Source of the DNA: Paenibacillus alginolyticus DSM 5050 = NBRC 15375
Lineage (GTDB): Bacteria; Bacillota; Bacilli; Paenibacillales; NBRC-103111
Assembly: GCF_000422905.1 (NCBI RefSeq)
Contig: NZ_AUGY01000072.1
Coordinates: 1 to 44,166 of the forward strand
DNA: 44,166 nt
Direction: 5' to 3'
Part shown: positions 8,664 through 15,701 of the stretch, in pieces
How positions within the stretch are numbered: position 1 is the first letter of the stretch
How the letters are laid out: each line of letters opens with the position of its first letter
Translations under genes and position numbers: made by a program
The notes under the pieces: generated by a model
What the model was told of the DNA's origin: nothing
The model's database searches: none
The model's input: only the letters and a program-made list of their open reading frames with translations

Positions 8664-8942
8664 TTAGACCGCTATTTCAGCGATGATCTCTTCATCCAAA
8701 GATAATTGGATTTGATCCCAAAAAACTCGCATCTGGTACTGATTGAACAAATATTGCACGATGGCTTCAAGCAGATTCCCTTGCGTGAGGATTTGACTGC
8801 GACCTTCGGCGAATATTTCGGCCGAGAAGCCTAAGTCCTCGTCCCACATCAGCTCAACATCAACATCATTTGGCTTGAGACGTTTGCGTTCCGCCATATA
8901 CAAGCAAATCGCATTAACGATTTCTTGTTCCGTTAATCGCAT
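8664..8942 (-). CDS. YxcD-like (DUF2653) small protein
   Basis: A 92-residue acidic, soluble protein beginning MRLTEQEIVNAICLYMAERK, which I recognise as the YxcD/DUF2653 family of Bacillus and Paenibacillus; function unknown. The ATG has AGGAGAGG eight bases upstream. The gene begins five bases after the stop of the signal-peptide protein at 8948-9376, so the two are almost certainly co-transcribed. The pattern is an N-terminal helix pair, then a WDEDLGFSAEIF strand region, then another helix. No catalytic motif is visible. Confidence 0.75.
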   Translation of the reverse strand: MRLTEQEIVNAICLYMAERKRLKPNDVDVELMWDEDLGFSAEIFAEGRSQILTQGNLLEAIVQYLFNQYQMRVFWDQIQLSLDEEIIAEIAV

Positions 8943-8947
8943 GCTTC

Positions 8948-9376
8948 TTACCTCTCCTGATCCTGATTCAACTTCCTTCTTTGTCTAAAGAAAGAAACGA
9001 CCTTCATAATAACAGCTACCAAGGCAACAATGGCAAGTACGTTCACTAATAATCCAAGTATATTGCCAAGTGCTCCCATGCCTCCAAATAAGCCTCCGAA
9101 CAACAGACCCGCCATTCCCCCAATGAGCAACCCTTTCATTAAACCCCCGCTGAAAAATCCGGGCTTTGTTGCTGGCGATGCAGTGCCGGGCGTTTTTGAC
9201 GTCGAATTACTAGGTTCGTTTTTAGAAACGTTATTTGAAGGCGCTTTTTGTTGATTTGTCGGTGTGTAGCTTTTGCGCGGCGCTTTATAAGAAGATTTCG
9301 CTTCTACCAGCGTTGGCACGGTAAAGGAAAAAACCAACATACTTGCCATAATCAGCATTACAAATTTTTTGAACAT
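8948..9376 (-). CDS. Secreted/membrane glycine-rich protein with signal peptide
   Basis: A 142-residue protein. It has a signal peptide (MFKKFVMLIMASMLVFSFTV to VEA), a Ser/Thr/Lys/Pro-rich linker of about 50 residues, a glycine-rich hydrophobic hairpin (GGLMKGLLIGGMAGLLFGGLF), a membrane helix (LLVNVLAIVALVAVIMKVVS) and a basic tail FFRQRRKL. This resembles the N-terminal half of Tim44-like bacterial membrane proteins without the Tim44 domain. The frame is open upstream to 9493, but AGGAGGG sits ten bases before the ATG at 9376 and only that start gives a signal peptide. Its operon partner is the YxcD-like gene. Function is unknown. Confidence 0.75.
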   Translation of the reverse strand: MFKKFVMLIMASMLVFSFTVPTLVEAKSSYKAPRKSYTPTNQQKAPSNNVSKNEPSNSTSKTPGTASPATKPGFFSGGLMKGLLIGGMAGLLFGGLFGGMGALGNILGLLVNVLAIVALVAVIMKVVSFFRQRRKLNQDQER

Positions 9377-9513
9377 CGTGTCATGACCCTCCTGGTGTAT
9401 AGTTAATATGAAAGTTTTAGCACTTTCGTCCCATTCTATACGTTTCACCTGAGATTTGGTTTCAGAAGTGCCGCAACCAGGAGTCATTCTCAACTAATTC
9501 TTTGACATAAAGG

Positions 9514-10113
9514 TTAAACGAAAATTTCATAAAAGCCAATGACAATCAATAGAAGACATCCCATCAGTTCTGAATATTTCCCAAACCAAGATTTCGCTAT
9601 CTGACTGCCCAACCGAACGCCAATGTCTACTGTTAAAAGTGAAAATATACCGACTGAAAGGGCCGAAAACAACGGAGAAACTCCGCTGACGCCAGCAGCC
9701 AAACCGCTCGCCATACAGTTGACTGACAATGCAAATCCTAACGAAATCGATTCACCCCATGATATGATGTGATTCCCGTCTTTATCTGATCTTTCAGCCA
9801 TACGTGTCATTTGTTCACCTAATTCGGCATCAGAAACCAACTTTCTGCGCTTTTTTAAACTTGAACGAAGCCCCCAGGCACCAATGAAGACAACAACAAA
9901 ACCTCCGATCAGATTACCCCAGGATGGGGAGATCAGATGAGACAAGTATATACCTGCTGACATGGCCAAATATGTCGCAGCCAATGATAACAAGGCAATT
10001 AGCAGATTTGACAATAGCGGTACTTTGGTTGAACGCGCCCCAAATGATAAGCCGATTCCTAAATTATCTAAATTTGCAGCAATTCCGATGGCTATGATTG
10101 AAAACCAATGCAT
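9514..10113 (-). CDS. ytaF: Sporulation membrane protein YtaF-like (MntP/DUF204-type)
   Basis: A 199-residue protein with about six membrane helices in two homologous halves. The first half begins IAIGIAANLDNLGIGLSFGA, and the matching SISLGFALSVNCMASGLAAG opens the second. This internal duplication with conserved Asn/Asp is typical of the MntP-like group that includes B. subtilis YtaF, a membrane protein made during sporulation. A hydrophilic loop with basic and acidic residues separates the halves. The ATG has a GGGGGCGGAGAG upstream. A cation-export role is inferred from the fold family only. Confidence 0.8.
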   Translation of the reverse strand: MHWFSIIAIGIAANLDNLGIGLSFGARSTKVPLLSNLLIALLSLAATYLAMSAGIYLSHLISPSWGNLIGGFVVVFIGAWGLRSSLKKRRKLVSDAELGEQMTRMAERSDKDGNHIISWGESISLGFALSVNCMASGLAAGVSGVSPLFSALSVGIFSLLTVDIGVRLGSQIAKSWFGKYSELMGCLLLIVIGFYEIFV

Positions 10114-10260
10114 CTCTCCGCCCCCTAGATTGATCTGTCATTTTACTATATGCGCGAAGAGCCCAGAGGGAACTTTTGGCTGAAAGCAACTCTATAAGTA
10201 TACCAACTTTCAAAATAGCCTGCTAATGGCAAATTTCGCGGATCGTTGGATTGGCAACAA

Positions 10261-10308
10261 AAAAAAGTAATCCACTCCGGTCGAAAGTCCCTGAGTTGGA
10301 TTACTTTT
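10261..10308 (-). terminator. Terminator after the YjcZ-like gene
   Basis: AAAAGTAATCCA (10263-10274) pairs with TGGATTACTTTT (10297-10308), with A/T runs on both outer sides. On the minus strand it follows the stop at 10327; it could also act on the plus strand. Confidence 0.75.
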
Positions 10309-10326
10309 CTATTGACGATCAGCGAA

Positions 10327-10623
10327 TTAATACTTACAAATTCCACGAGTAATAATCACAAGCAAAATGAACAGAACGAGAATAATTCCTACTGAGTTAT
10401 AGTTATAAGAGCAAACTTTGGCTACAGGCTGCACAGCAACCGGTTTAGGGAAAACAAACGATGTTTGTTGGTAAGATGCGTGCAAATGAATATCATTGTG
10501 TACCGGGCTTTGCATAATTGGAGCTGGCATCGGCATCGGCATCGGCATCGGCATTGGAGCTGGCATTGGAGTTGGCATCGGCATCGGAGCCATCGGGTAC
10601 GTTGGAGCTTTAACATGTTCCAT
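10327..10623 (-). CDS. YjcZ-like small membrane protein with Met-Pro repeats
   Basis: A 98-residue protein in three parts: a head of alternating proline and methionine (PMPTPMPAPMPMPMPMPMPA), a middle with several His/Tyr residues, and a C-terminal hydrophobic tail VGIILVLFILLVIITRGICK that resembles the short YjcZ/YnaL sporulation proteins. The ATG at 10641 lies inside the ribosome site; GAGGAGGTG is well placed for the ATG at 10623. The repeat is built from GGCATC hexamers. A hairpin in the leader (10642-10661) precedes the ribosome site. A spore or membrane role is inferred from the tail only. Confidence 0.65.
   Translation of the reverse strand: MEHVKAPTYPMAPMPMPTPMPAPMPMPMPMPMPAPIMQSPVHNDIHLHASYQQTSFVFPKPVAVQPVAKVCSYNYNSVGIILVLFILLVIITRGICKY
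10521..10584. repeat. Imperfect hexamer tandem repeat (GGCATC)n
   Basis: Consecutive GGCATC/GGCATT/GGAGCT units run through this stretch and encode the Met-Pro repeat on the minus strand. Gain or loss of a 6-base unit keeps the frame, so length variation would change the repeat without breaking the gene. Confidence 0.75.
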
Positions 10624-10641
10624 GAAAGAGCACCTCCTCAT

Positions 10642-10661
10642 AGTTTTCCTTAGGGAAAACT
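10642..10661 (-). promoter_or_regulatory. Hairpin in the leader of the YjcZ-like gene
   Basis: AGTTTTCC and GGAAAACT form an 8-base stem with a 4-base loop, immediately upstream of the GAGGAGGTG ribosome site. Probably a transcript-stabilising or translation-modulating stem; role unproven. Confidence 0.4.
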
Positions 10662-10820
10662 TTCATTATAAATTTAACGGTTTTAAACTGCTTTGTTTTG
10701 CTTAGGTTGGGTGAATAGCTTACAACATCAGTCTATGGGGGTGCACCTACCTTGAACACGGTAAACACCCAGATCCAAATAAAATGGTTGGGTGTCATGG
10801 ACGAACGAGCATACATGCGT

Positions 10821-10851
10821 AAAAAAAGACTGCTCCATTAGCGGAACAGTC
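10821..10851 (-). terminator. Terminator after the metallo-beta-lactamase gene
   Basis: GACTGCTCC (10828-10836) pairs with GGAACAGTC (10843-10851) with one mismatch. On the minus strand a run of seven T follows. It is ten bases past the stop at 10861. Confidence 0.8.
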
Positions 10852-10860
10852 CTCTCCTAT

Positions 10861-11484
10861 TTACACATAAGGATTATTATCTTTTTCGAAGCCAATTGTT
10901 GTTTTGGCGCCATGTCCGGGATACACAATGACGTCATCATCGAGTAGAAACAGTTTATCTTGGATGGAATCCAGCAGCACGTTGTTATCCCCACCGAGAA
11001 GGTCTGTTCGACCTACCGATAGTTTGAACAGCACATCTCCACTGAACAGGTGCTTCTCGTATAAGAAGCTCACACTTCCCGGTGAATGACCTGGGGTATG
11101 GAATACCTTAAGCTTAATGCCAAGAAACTCGAGCGTTTGCCCTTCGTCTAGCGCATATTCAGCCGGTTCCGTTTCAATCGGAGCACCGAGATCAGGCCAG
11201 CGAGCTGAGCCGTTTTTCTTCGGATTGGTCAGCCAATCGGCTTCTAGATCGTGAATATACACAGGGCAGCGTTTGAGCTTACGGATCTCATCGACACCGC
11301 CGATATGGTCAAAATGAGCATGCGTGAGGAGAATCGCAACGATATCCAAATCGGCAATCTTTTTGATAAGTGATTTAGGATTCATGCCAGGATCTATGAT
11401 AATGCCTTTTTTCGTTTCTGGATCCGATAATAAATACGCGTTCGTACTTACCGGTCCTAGAACAAATGATTCAATTTTAATCAT
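10861..11484 (-). CDS. Metallo-beta-lactamase fold hydrolase (YqgX / glyoxalase II-like)
   Basis: A 207-residue cytosolic binuclear-zinc hydrolase. The metal motif THAHFDH is at residues 54-60, with HTPGHSPGS near 130, the bridging aspartate in LFSGDVLF near 150 and PGHG near 193, which is the full glyoxalase II-like set. At this length it matches the short hydroxyacylglutathione hydrolase-like proteins such as B. subtilis YqgX, which lack the larger C-terminal domain of true glyoxalase II; in an organism that uses bacillithiol the natural thioester may be a bacillithiol adduct (inference). It begins 12 bases after the thioredoxin-like gene, suggesting a two-gene operon. Confidence 0.88.
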   Translation of the reverse strand: MIKIESFVLGPVSTNAYLLSDPETKKGIIIDPGMNPKSLIKKIADLDIVAILLTHAHFDHIGGVDEIRKLKRCPVYIHDLEADWLTNPKKNGSARWPDLGAPIETEPAEYALDEGQTLEFLGIKLKVFHTPGHSPGSVSFLYEKHLFSGDVLFKLSVGRTDLLGGDNNVLLDSIQDKLFLLDDDVIVYPGHGAKTTIGFEKDNNPYV

Positions 11485-11495
11485 ATGTATTCACC

Positions 11496-12062
11496 TTAGA
11501 ACGACTCGATTAATTCACGAAGTTCCTTCACAATAACAGCATGATATCCGTTACCTTCACCATATTGACGGCCCATTTCGGCTCTAGCTATTTGAATTTT
11601 TTCGTTATAATCTGCCGCTTCACGATCTGGATTTTCTTTTTTGAATTGGTTCATGACAGCTTGCACGTGTTTCGGACGCGGACCCCATTGTCCCAACACA
11701 AAACCGCCTGTATCTGTAAAAATAACAATCGGAATCGCACGACCGCCACCCGTTAGGAACTGGTCAATTACGTCGTAATTTTGTTCAATAATAAGCACTT
11801 CCGTCGGAATACCACTGTTCTCCAGCGCTTTGAACACGACAGGTACGTTGCGAACTACGTCGCCGCACCAGTCCGCAGCAACGATCAGACAGCGCAGATC
11901 ATCCCGGTTGTTTAGAGAATCAAAATACTCCTTATCCTCTTCGTTATCCCATTCAAATCCGTTGTAATAAGCTAAAAATTGCTCTTGATTTTTCTCCATG
12001 CTGTCAATGAACTGCTGCGGCTTTAAGCCTGTGCGCAGCTTGTTTGCAAGATTCTTACTCAT
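11496..12062 (-). CDS. Thioredoxin-fold family protein with a single-cysteine WCGD site
   Basis: A 188-residue protein of the thioredoxin_9-like group. The core is CLIVAADWCGDVVRNVPVVF (active-site region, C66), then a cis-proline type segment GGGRAIPIVIFTD. The usual WCGPC is WCGDV, so the resolving cysteine is missing and the protein cannot be an ordinary dithiol oxidoreductase; a monothiol or mixed-disulfide (bacilliredoxin-like) role is possible. The ATG has AAAGGATG upstream. The partner gene is the metallo-beta-lactamase protein 12 bases downstream. Confidence 0.8.
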   Translation of the reverse strand: MSKNLANKLRTGLKPQQFIDSMEKNQEQFLAYYNGFEWDNEEDKEYFDSLNNRDDLRCLIVAADWCGDVVRNVPVVFKALENSGIPTEVLIIEQNYDVIDQFLTGGGRAIPIVIFTDTGGFVLGQWGPRPKHVQAVMNQFKKENPDREAADYNEKIQIARAEMGRQYGEGNGYHAVIVKELRELIESF

Positions 12063-12140
12063 CGCTGATCATCCTTTCTTATCGTCATTCGTTTCTTTTA
12101 TTGTAGCAAATTGCAAGCAAAAGCTCCAAATCTTTACGGC

Positions 12141-12740
12141 TTATATCTTCGCTTTTCTTTTCAAAATTAATTGGTAGCCCACATATAAAAGAGTTAAGAT
12201 AACAGCCGCGATAATTAATGGCTTAATATACGGTCCTGCCATTTGATTAATCGCTTGCCAGTTATCTTTGAGCTTCATGCCCAAGTAGACATAAAGAATG
12301 GAATATGGAATTAAAGCTAGTCCTGTATAGAGTGTAAACTTGCCTAGCGGCATTTTGGCCATACCGCCAGGAAGCGATATCGCATGACGAACAATGGGAA
12401 TGAATCTGGCTGTGAAGATCATACCTGTTCCATATCGGTTAAACCAAGATTCTGCAACATCAATGTGATGCTTGCTGATAAGCAAAAATTTACCGTACTT
12501 CTCAAGGAAGGGTCTGCCACCGTAACGTCCGATCCAATAGAGCACCACTTGGGCTAAGGTACCGCCGATTACTGCGCAAATAATTGCACCAATGAAATTA
12601 ATTTCACCTTTTGATACCAGATAGCCTGCATAAGCCAAGAGCAGTTCGTTAGGGATAACTTCCAGCATTAATCCGAGGAAAATCCCCCAGTACCCAAGCC
12701 CTTCCAAATAAAGCAATACATTGTGAATCATCTCACTCAT
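12141..12740 (-). CDS. DedA family membrane protein (VTT domain)
   Basis: A 199-residue polytopic membrane protein. Family landmarks are E-x-IPNELLLAYAGYL in the first re-entrant segment, IGGTLAQVVLYWIGRYGG, and the second re-entrant motif FTARFIPIVRHAISLPGG with the essential arginines, followed by GxALIPYSILYVYLG. DedA proteins include UptA (YngC in B. subtilis), which recycles undecaprenyl phosphate across the membrane, and this protein has the same length and motifs. Assignment to that exact role among paralogues is inference. The start has GAGAGAGG upstream. Confidence 0.87.
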   Translation of the reverse strand: MSEMIHNVLLYLEGLGYWGIFLGLMLEVIPNELLLAYAGYLVSKGEINFIGAIICAVIGGTLAQVVLYWIGRYGGRPFLEKYGKFLLISKHHIDVAESWFNRYGTGMIFTARFIPIVRHAISLPGGMAKMPLGKFTLYTGLALIPYSILYVYLGMKLKDNWQAINQMAGPYIKPLIIAAVILTLLYVGYQLILKRKAKI

Positions 12741-12811
12741 TCTTGAAACCTCTCTCCACTTAGAATATCCGTTTCTAGTCTATAAAACATTCTATCACAG
12801 ACGGGCTCTAA

Positions 12812-13723
12812 TCAACCAGTTTCACGCTCTTTTTGCGCTAAAAAGCAGGAAATAATGTGCTCCTTGCAGGCTTGTACGGGTGCACTTAAATCTTTACCTG
12901 AACGATGAATGAGCCCATGCTCCAGCAAAATGGTTTTCTCCTGTTGCAGTCTCAACAGTTTGCCCGATTGAAGCTCTTCCTTGACGGATGTTAACGGCAT
13001 CAAGGACAGACCCATTCCAAACATCATGGTCTGCTTGATCATTTCCGTACTGTCGAACTCCATGGCTGTAAAGCTCGATAACCCTTTGTCTGCTAAGACC
13101 TGAGAGGCCATCGTTTGGTATATGCAGCGGCTTCCAAATCCGATTACTTTGGTATCCGCTATCGCTTCCCAACCCTCGTTCTCCATACGATTTACCAATG
13201 CAGGAGCCCCTACCCATACCAATTCATCTTTGATAAGAGGAATATAAGTAAGATTGTTAGCCTTCGGGTCACGAGGAACAATACCAAGGTCTATGCGGTA
13301 CGCAGACACTTCTTGGATAATATCGCGTTGAAAGCCGGTTTCCAGCTGCAATTGAATCTGAGGATATTGTTCAAATATGGAAGGCAGCAGCTGCGGGAGA
13401 TGCGGCACGCAGAACGATTCAAGCGCTCGGAGCCGCACCACTCCTTTGGGTTCATGCAGTCCGGTTAATTTATCTTGAAGGGATTCGCCAAGCTGCAGGT
13501 AACGATACGCATAGGGAGCAACTTCTCTGCCCGCGTCTGTTAATTCTACACCTCGGGGCAAACGTTTAAACAGAGCTTGACCCAAGGTTTGCTCAAGCTG
13601 ATGAATATGCATGGTAACCGTTGATTGCACGTATCCGAGCTTGAGGGCTGCCTTGCTGAAGCTTTTTTCCTCCATCACCGTGATGAAGGTTTTCATGCTG
13701 CGCCCGTCCATATGTTCAAGCAT
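12812..13723 (-). CDS. LysR-family transcriptional regulator
   Basis: A 303-residue regulator with helix-turn-helix KSFSKAALKLGYVQSTVTMH at about residues 20-40 and a substrate-binding domain (RALESFCVPHLPQLLPSIFE onwards). The ATG has GAGGTGG upstream. It is divergent from the HPP membrane-protein gene, sharing a 120-base promoter region that holds two dyads (13745-13758 and 13797-13812); by the usual LysR pattern it probably regulates the HPP gene and perhaps its downstream neighbours. Confidence 0.9.
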   Translation of the reverse strand: MLEHMDGRSMKTFITVMEEKSFSKAALKLGYVQSTVTMHIHQLEQTLGQALFKRLPRGVELTDAGREVAPYAYRYLQLGESLQDKLTGLHEPKGVVRLRALESFCVPHLPQLLPSIFEQYPQIQLQLETGFQRDIIQEVSAYRIDLGIVPRDPKANNLTYIPLIKDELVWVGAPALVNRMENEGWEAIADTKVIGFGSRCIYQTMASQVLADKGLSSFTAMEFDSTEMIKQTMMFGMGLSLMPLTSVKEELQSGKLLRLQQEKTILLEHGLIHRSGKDLSAPVQACKEHIISCFLAQKERETG

Positions 13724-13744
13724 CCTCTACACCACCTCAACATA

Positions 13745-13812
13745 TCGAATTTTCGAATATCTAATATCATAATCATTCGTTATTCAAATGATTCAACTCA
13801 TGATACCATGAG
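13745..13812. promoter_or_regulatory. Divergent regulatory region with two dyads
   Basis: ATCGAATTTTCGAAT (13744-13758) is a near-palindrome of the T-N11-A LysR type. CTCATGATACCATGAG (13797-13812) has perfect 6-base arms around ATAC. Either could be the LysR operator between the regulator and the HPP gene. Confidence 0.4.
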
Positions 13813-13843
13813 AATTAATAAAGAGAAAGAGGTGCTGCAAGTA

Positions 13844-14320
13844 ATGAATAGCCCTGCATCATTCCCAAAATTATTCGCTTGGCTCATCCCCGGAATCGGC
13901 GGGTTTCTCGCCATTCTGATTTGCAGCTTACTCGGCGATTTCAGCCGAGTCTCGCTGCTTATGGCGCCCTTCGGCGCTTCCTGCGTCATCGCCTTCGCGC
14001 TCCCGCAGAGCCCGCTCGCGCAGCCCCGCAGCCTCGTCGGCGGCCACCTGCTGAGCACGCTCGTCGGGCTCTGCACGCTCTCCGCCTTCGGCGTCCACGC
14101 GTGGAGCCTCGCCCTTGGCGTTGGCGCCGCCATCACGCTCATGCAGCTGACGCGCACGCTGCATCCGCCGGCCGGCGCCGACCCGCTGCTCGTGATGCTC
14201 ACGGGCGCGGGCTGGGGCTTCCTGCTCACGCCGGTGCTGCTCGGCGCCGCGCTGCTCGTACTAGTTGCCCTCGTTTATCACCGGGCAACCCGAACCCATT
14301 ACCCCACAGCATGGTGGTAA
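13844..14320 (+). CDS. HPP family integral membrane protein
   Basis: A 158-residue protein with four to five membrane helices and the name-giving motif LHPPAGADPLL (HPP at 107-109), plus SLLMAPFGASCVIAF and PRSLVGGHLLS typical of the family. Plant-plastid and cyanobacterial HPP proteins have been reported as nitrite transporters; the bacterial substrate here is not known. The frame is open upstream to 13625, but AAAGAGGTG sits nine bases before the ATG at 13844. Codons in 13960-14260 are strikingly GC-rich compared with neighbours, producing long spurious open frames on both strands. Confidence 0.85.
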   Translation: MNSPASFPKLFAWLIPGIGGFLAILICSLLGDFSRVSLLMAPFGASCVIAFALPQSPLAQPRSLVGGHLLSTLVGLCTLSAFGVHAWSLALGVGAAITLMQLTRTLHPPAGADPLLVMLTGAGWGFLLTPVLLGAALLVLVALVYHRATRTHYPTAWW

Positions 14321-14396
14321 TGGGAACCCCTACTTGAACAGCGGCATGAACGGTTCAACAGATCATAATCATGCGCTGACAAGCCTCCGCATAAGA

Positions 14397-14415
14397 TGTA
14401 CAAGAACCTTGTACA
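14397..14415 (+). promoter_or_regulatory. Perfect 8-base dyad abutting the cupredoxin ribosome site
   Basis: TGTACAAG-AAC-CTTGTACA lies directly before AGGAGG (14416-14421). It could be an operator or an RNA stem that gates translation of the cupredoxin gene. Confidence 0.5.
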
Positions 14416-14430
14416 GGAGGCGGACCAACG

Positions 14431-14877
14431 ATGTCCCGAGTATGGATTATTAAGCGTAAGCATTTCTATCTGGCAGCCGCTGCACTGCTGCTGCTCCTCT
14501 CCGGCTTGCTGTATATGAACCGTGGGAGCATCGTTTCAACAGCTGCCGAGCCGTCTGCAGAAAGAACGATTCACATGGTTGTCGGAGAATTCAAATCGAC
14601 CACGGCAGACGGCAAAACAATCGAAGCCTATCGATGGGACCCGGGCACCGTCGTTGTCCAAAAAGGCGAGAGAATCAATCTTAGCATCTATGGCGTCAAC
14701 GGCCAGAGCCACCCTTTTCTCATCGAAGGACTGAATATTAGCGGGGAAGTCAAAAAAGGAAAAGAGACGGTCGTACATTTCACAGCCAATCAAGAAGGGA
14801 CTTACCGTATTATTTGCATGACACACGCGGATATCGCCCATGGCGGTCCAATGATTGGTTATATCGTGGTGGATTAG
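14431..14877 (+). CDS. Membrane-anchored cupredoxin-domain protein
   Basis: A 148-residue protein with a basic N-terminus, one membrane helix (about residues 11-28) and an extracytoplasmic cupredoxin fold. Probable copper ligands are H94 (GQSHPF) and the C-terminal loop ICMTHADIAHGGPM with C129, H132 or H137, and M141. The second cysteine of a binuclear CuA site is absent, which favours a mononuclear copper centre. The ribosome site is AGGAGGCGG. It is about 110 bases after the HPP gene and probably in the same unit. An electron-transfer or copper-binding role at the cell surface is inferred. Confidence 0.82.
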   Translation: MSRVWIIKRKHFYLAAAALLLLLSGLLYMNRGSIVSTAAEPSAERTIHMVVGEFKSTTADGKTIEAYRWDPGTVVVQKGERINLSIYGVNGQSHPFLIEGLNISGEVKKGKETVVHFTANQEGTYRIICMTHADIAHGGPMIGYIVVD

Positions 14878-14892
14878 TCTCCTTTTCTGCCG

Positions 14893-14968
14893 AAAACCTT
14901 ACCTGCTCTCTGATCTCTTAACTCCCTTGCGGCGTTCTGATATCAGGAGTGGCAATAAGGTTTTTTTT
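14893..14968 (+). terminator. Large stem-loop terminator after the cupredoxin gene
   Basis: AAAACCTTA (14893-14901) pairs with TAAGGTTTT (14956-14964), with inner pairing of CTCTGAT with ATCAGGA, followed by eight T. It separates the HPP-cupredoxin unit from the two-component genes. Confidence 0.7.
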
Positions 14969-15020
14969 CGTTTACACTATTGCAAAGTTCAATGATTTTA
15001 ATGGAGAAGGTGCCCCAGTC

Positions 15021-15701
15021 TTGAAAACTCATATTCTAATTGTCGATGACGATGCTCACATTCGGGAATTGCTCCGTTTCTTATTTACAAAGGAAGGCTA
15101 TGCGGTGTTTGAAGCCAGTGACGGAGAACAAGCGTCCAAGGTGATGGAAACCGAGCAAATTCATTTGGCGGTGGTCGACGTCATGATGCCGCTGCGCGAT
15201 GGCCTGGAGCTATGTTCGGAGATCCGCGAGCATTATGATATTCCTGTCCTTCTTTTAACAGCCAAAGGAGAAATCGAAGATAAAGAGAAAGGCTATCTGT
15301 CTGGGACCGATGACTATATGGTCAAACCCTTTGAGCCCAAGGAACTGTTGTTCCGAGCGAGAGCTTTACTGCGGCGTTACCAGCTTGTCTCCTCCGAGGT
15401 GATTACCTTGAACCAAACGATCATCAATCGGAAAAGCTATGAAGTAACCGCCAAAGGCCAAACACTTCTCCTTCCCCTCAAAGAATTTCAACTGTTAGCC
15501 CAGTTAGCCAGTCATCCAGGACGCATATTCACAAGGGAGCAGCTGATTCAAATGCTCTGGGGAACGGATTATGAAGGCGACAGCCGTACCATTGATGTTC
15601 ATATTAAGCGTTTGCGGGAACGCTTCAGTGAGATGACTGATGATTTCGTCATTACAACCGTACGAGGACTTGGGTATAAGCTCGAGGTGACCGAACGGTG
15701 A
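15021..15701 (+). CDS. hssR: HssR-like OmpR-family response regulator
   Basis: A 226-residue response regulator. The receiver domain has acidic D9-D11, phosphoacceptor D53 (AVVDVMMP), T80 and K102; the C-terminal winged helix contains SRTIDVHIKRLRERF and TTVRGLGYKLE. DKEKGYLSGTDDYMVKPFEP and the KEFQLLAQLASHPGRIFTRE region resemble staphylococcal HssR, the heme-responsive regulator of the HrtAB exporter. The frame is open to 14949, but GGAGAAGGTG is eight bases before the TTG at 15021 and the domain begins there. It overlaps the kinase gene by 4 bases (GTGA). The heme signal is inferred from similarity. Confidence 0.82.
   Translation: MKTHILIVDDDAHIRELLRFLFTKEGYAVFEASDGEQASKVMETEQIHLAVVDVMMPLRDGLELCSEIREHYDIPVLLLTAKGEIEDKEKGYLSGTDDYMVKPFEPKELLFRARALLRRYQLVSSEVITLNQTIINRKSYEVTAKGQTLLLPLKEFQLLAQLASHPGRIFTREQLIQMLWGTDYEGDSRTIDVHIKRLRERFSEMTDDFVITTVRGLGYKLEVTER

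Noticed and set aside
10146..10346. 66-codon minus-strand frame between ytaF and the YjcZ-like gene
   Set aside because: It runs through the terminator at 10261-10308 and overlaps the end of the YjcZ-like gene; composition is not coding-like.
10521..10584. Hexamer array considered as a CRISPR-like repeat
   Set aside because: Units are six bases without spacers and encode a Met-Pro tract in frame. No CRISPR array is visible anywhere in the window.
13798..14337. Long overlapping open frames on both strands inside the HPP gene
   Set aside because: They arise from the GC-rich patch, which lacks stop codons in several frames. Only the HPP frame has membrane helices, the HPP motif and a ribosome site.
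14949..15020. N-terminal extension of the response regulator from 14949
   Set aside because: It would overlap the terminator T-run at 14961-14968, and the receiver domain begins at the TTG at 15021 behind a good ribosome site.
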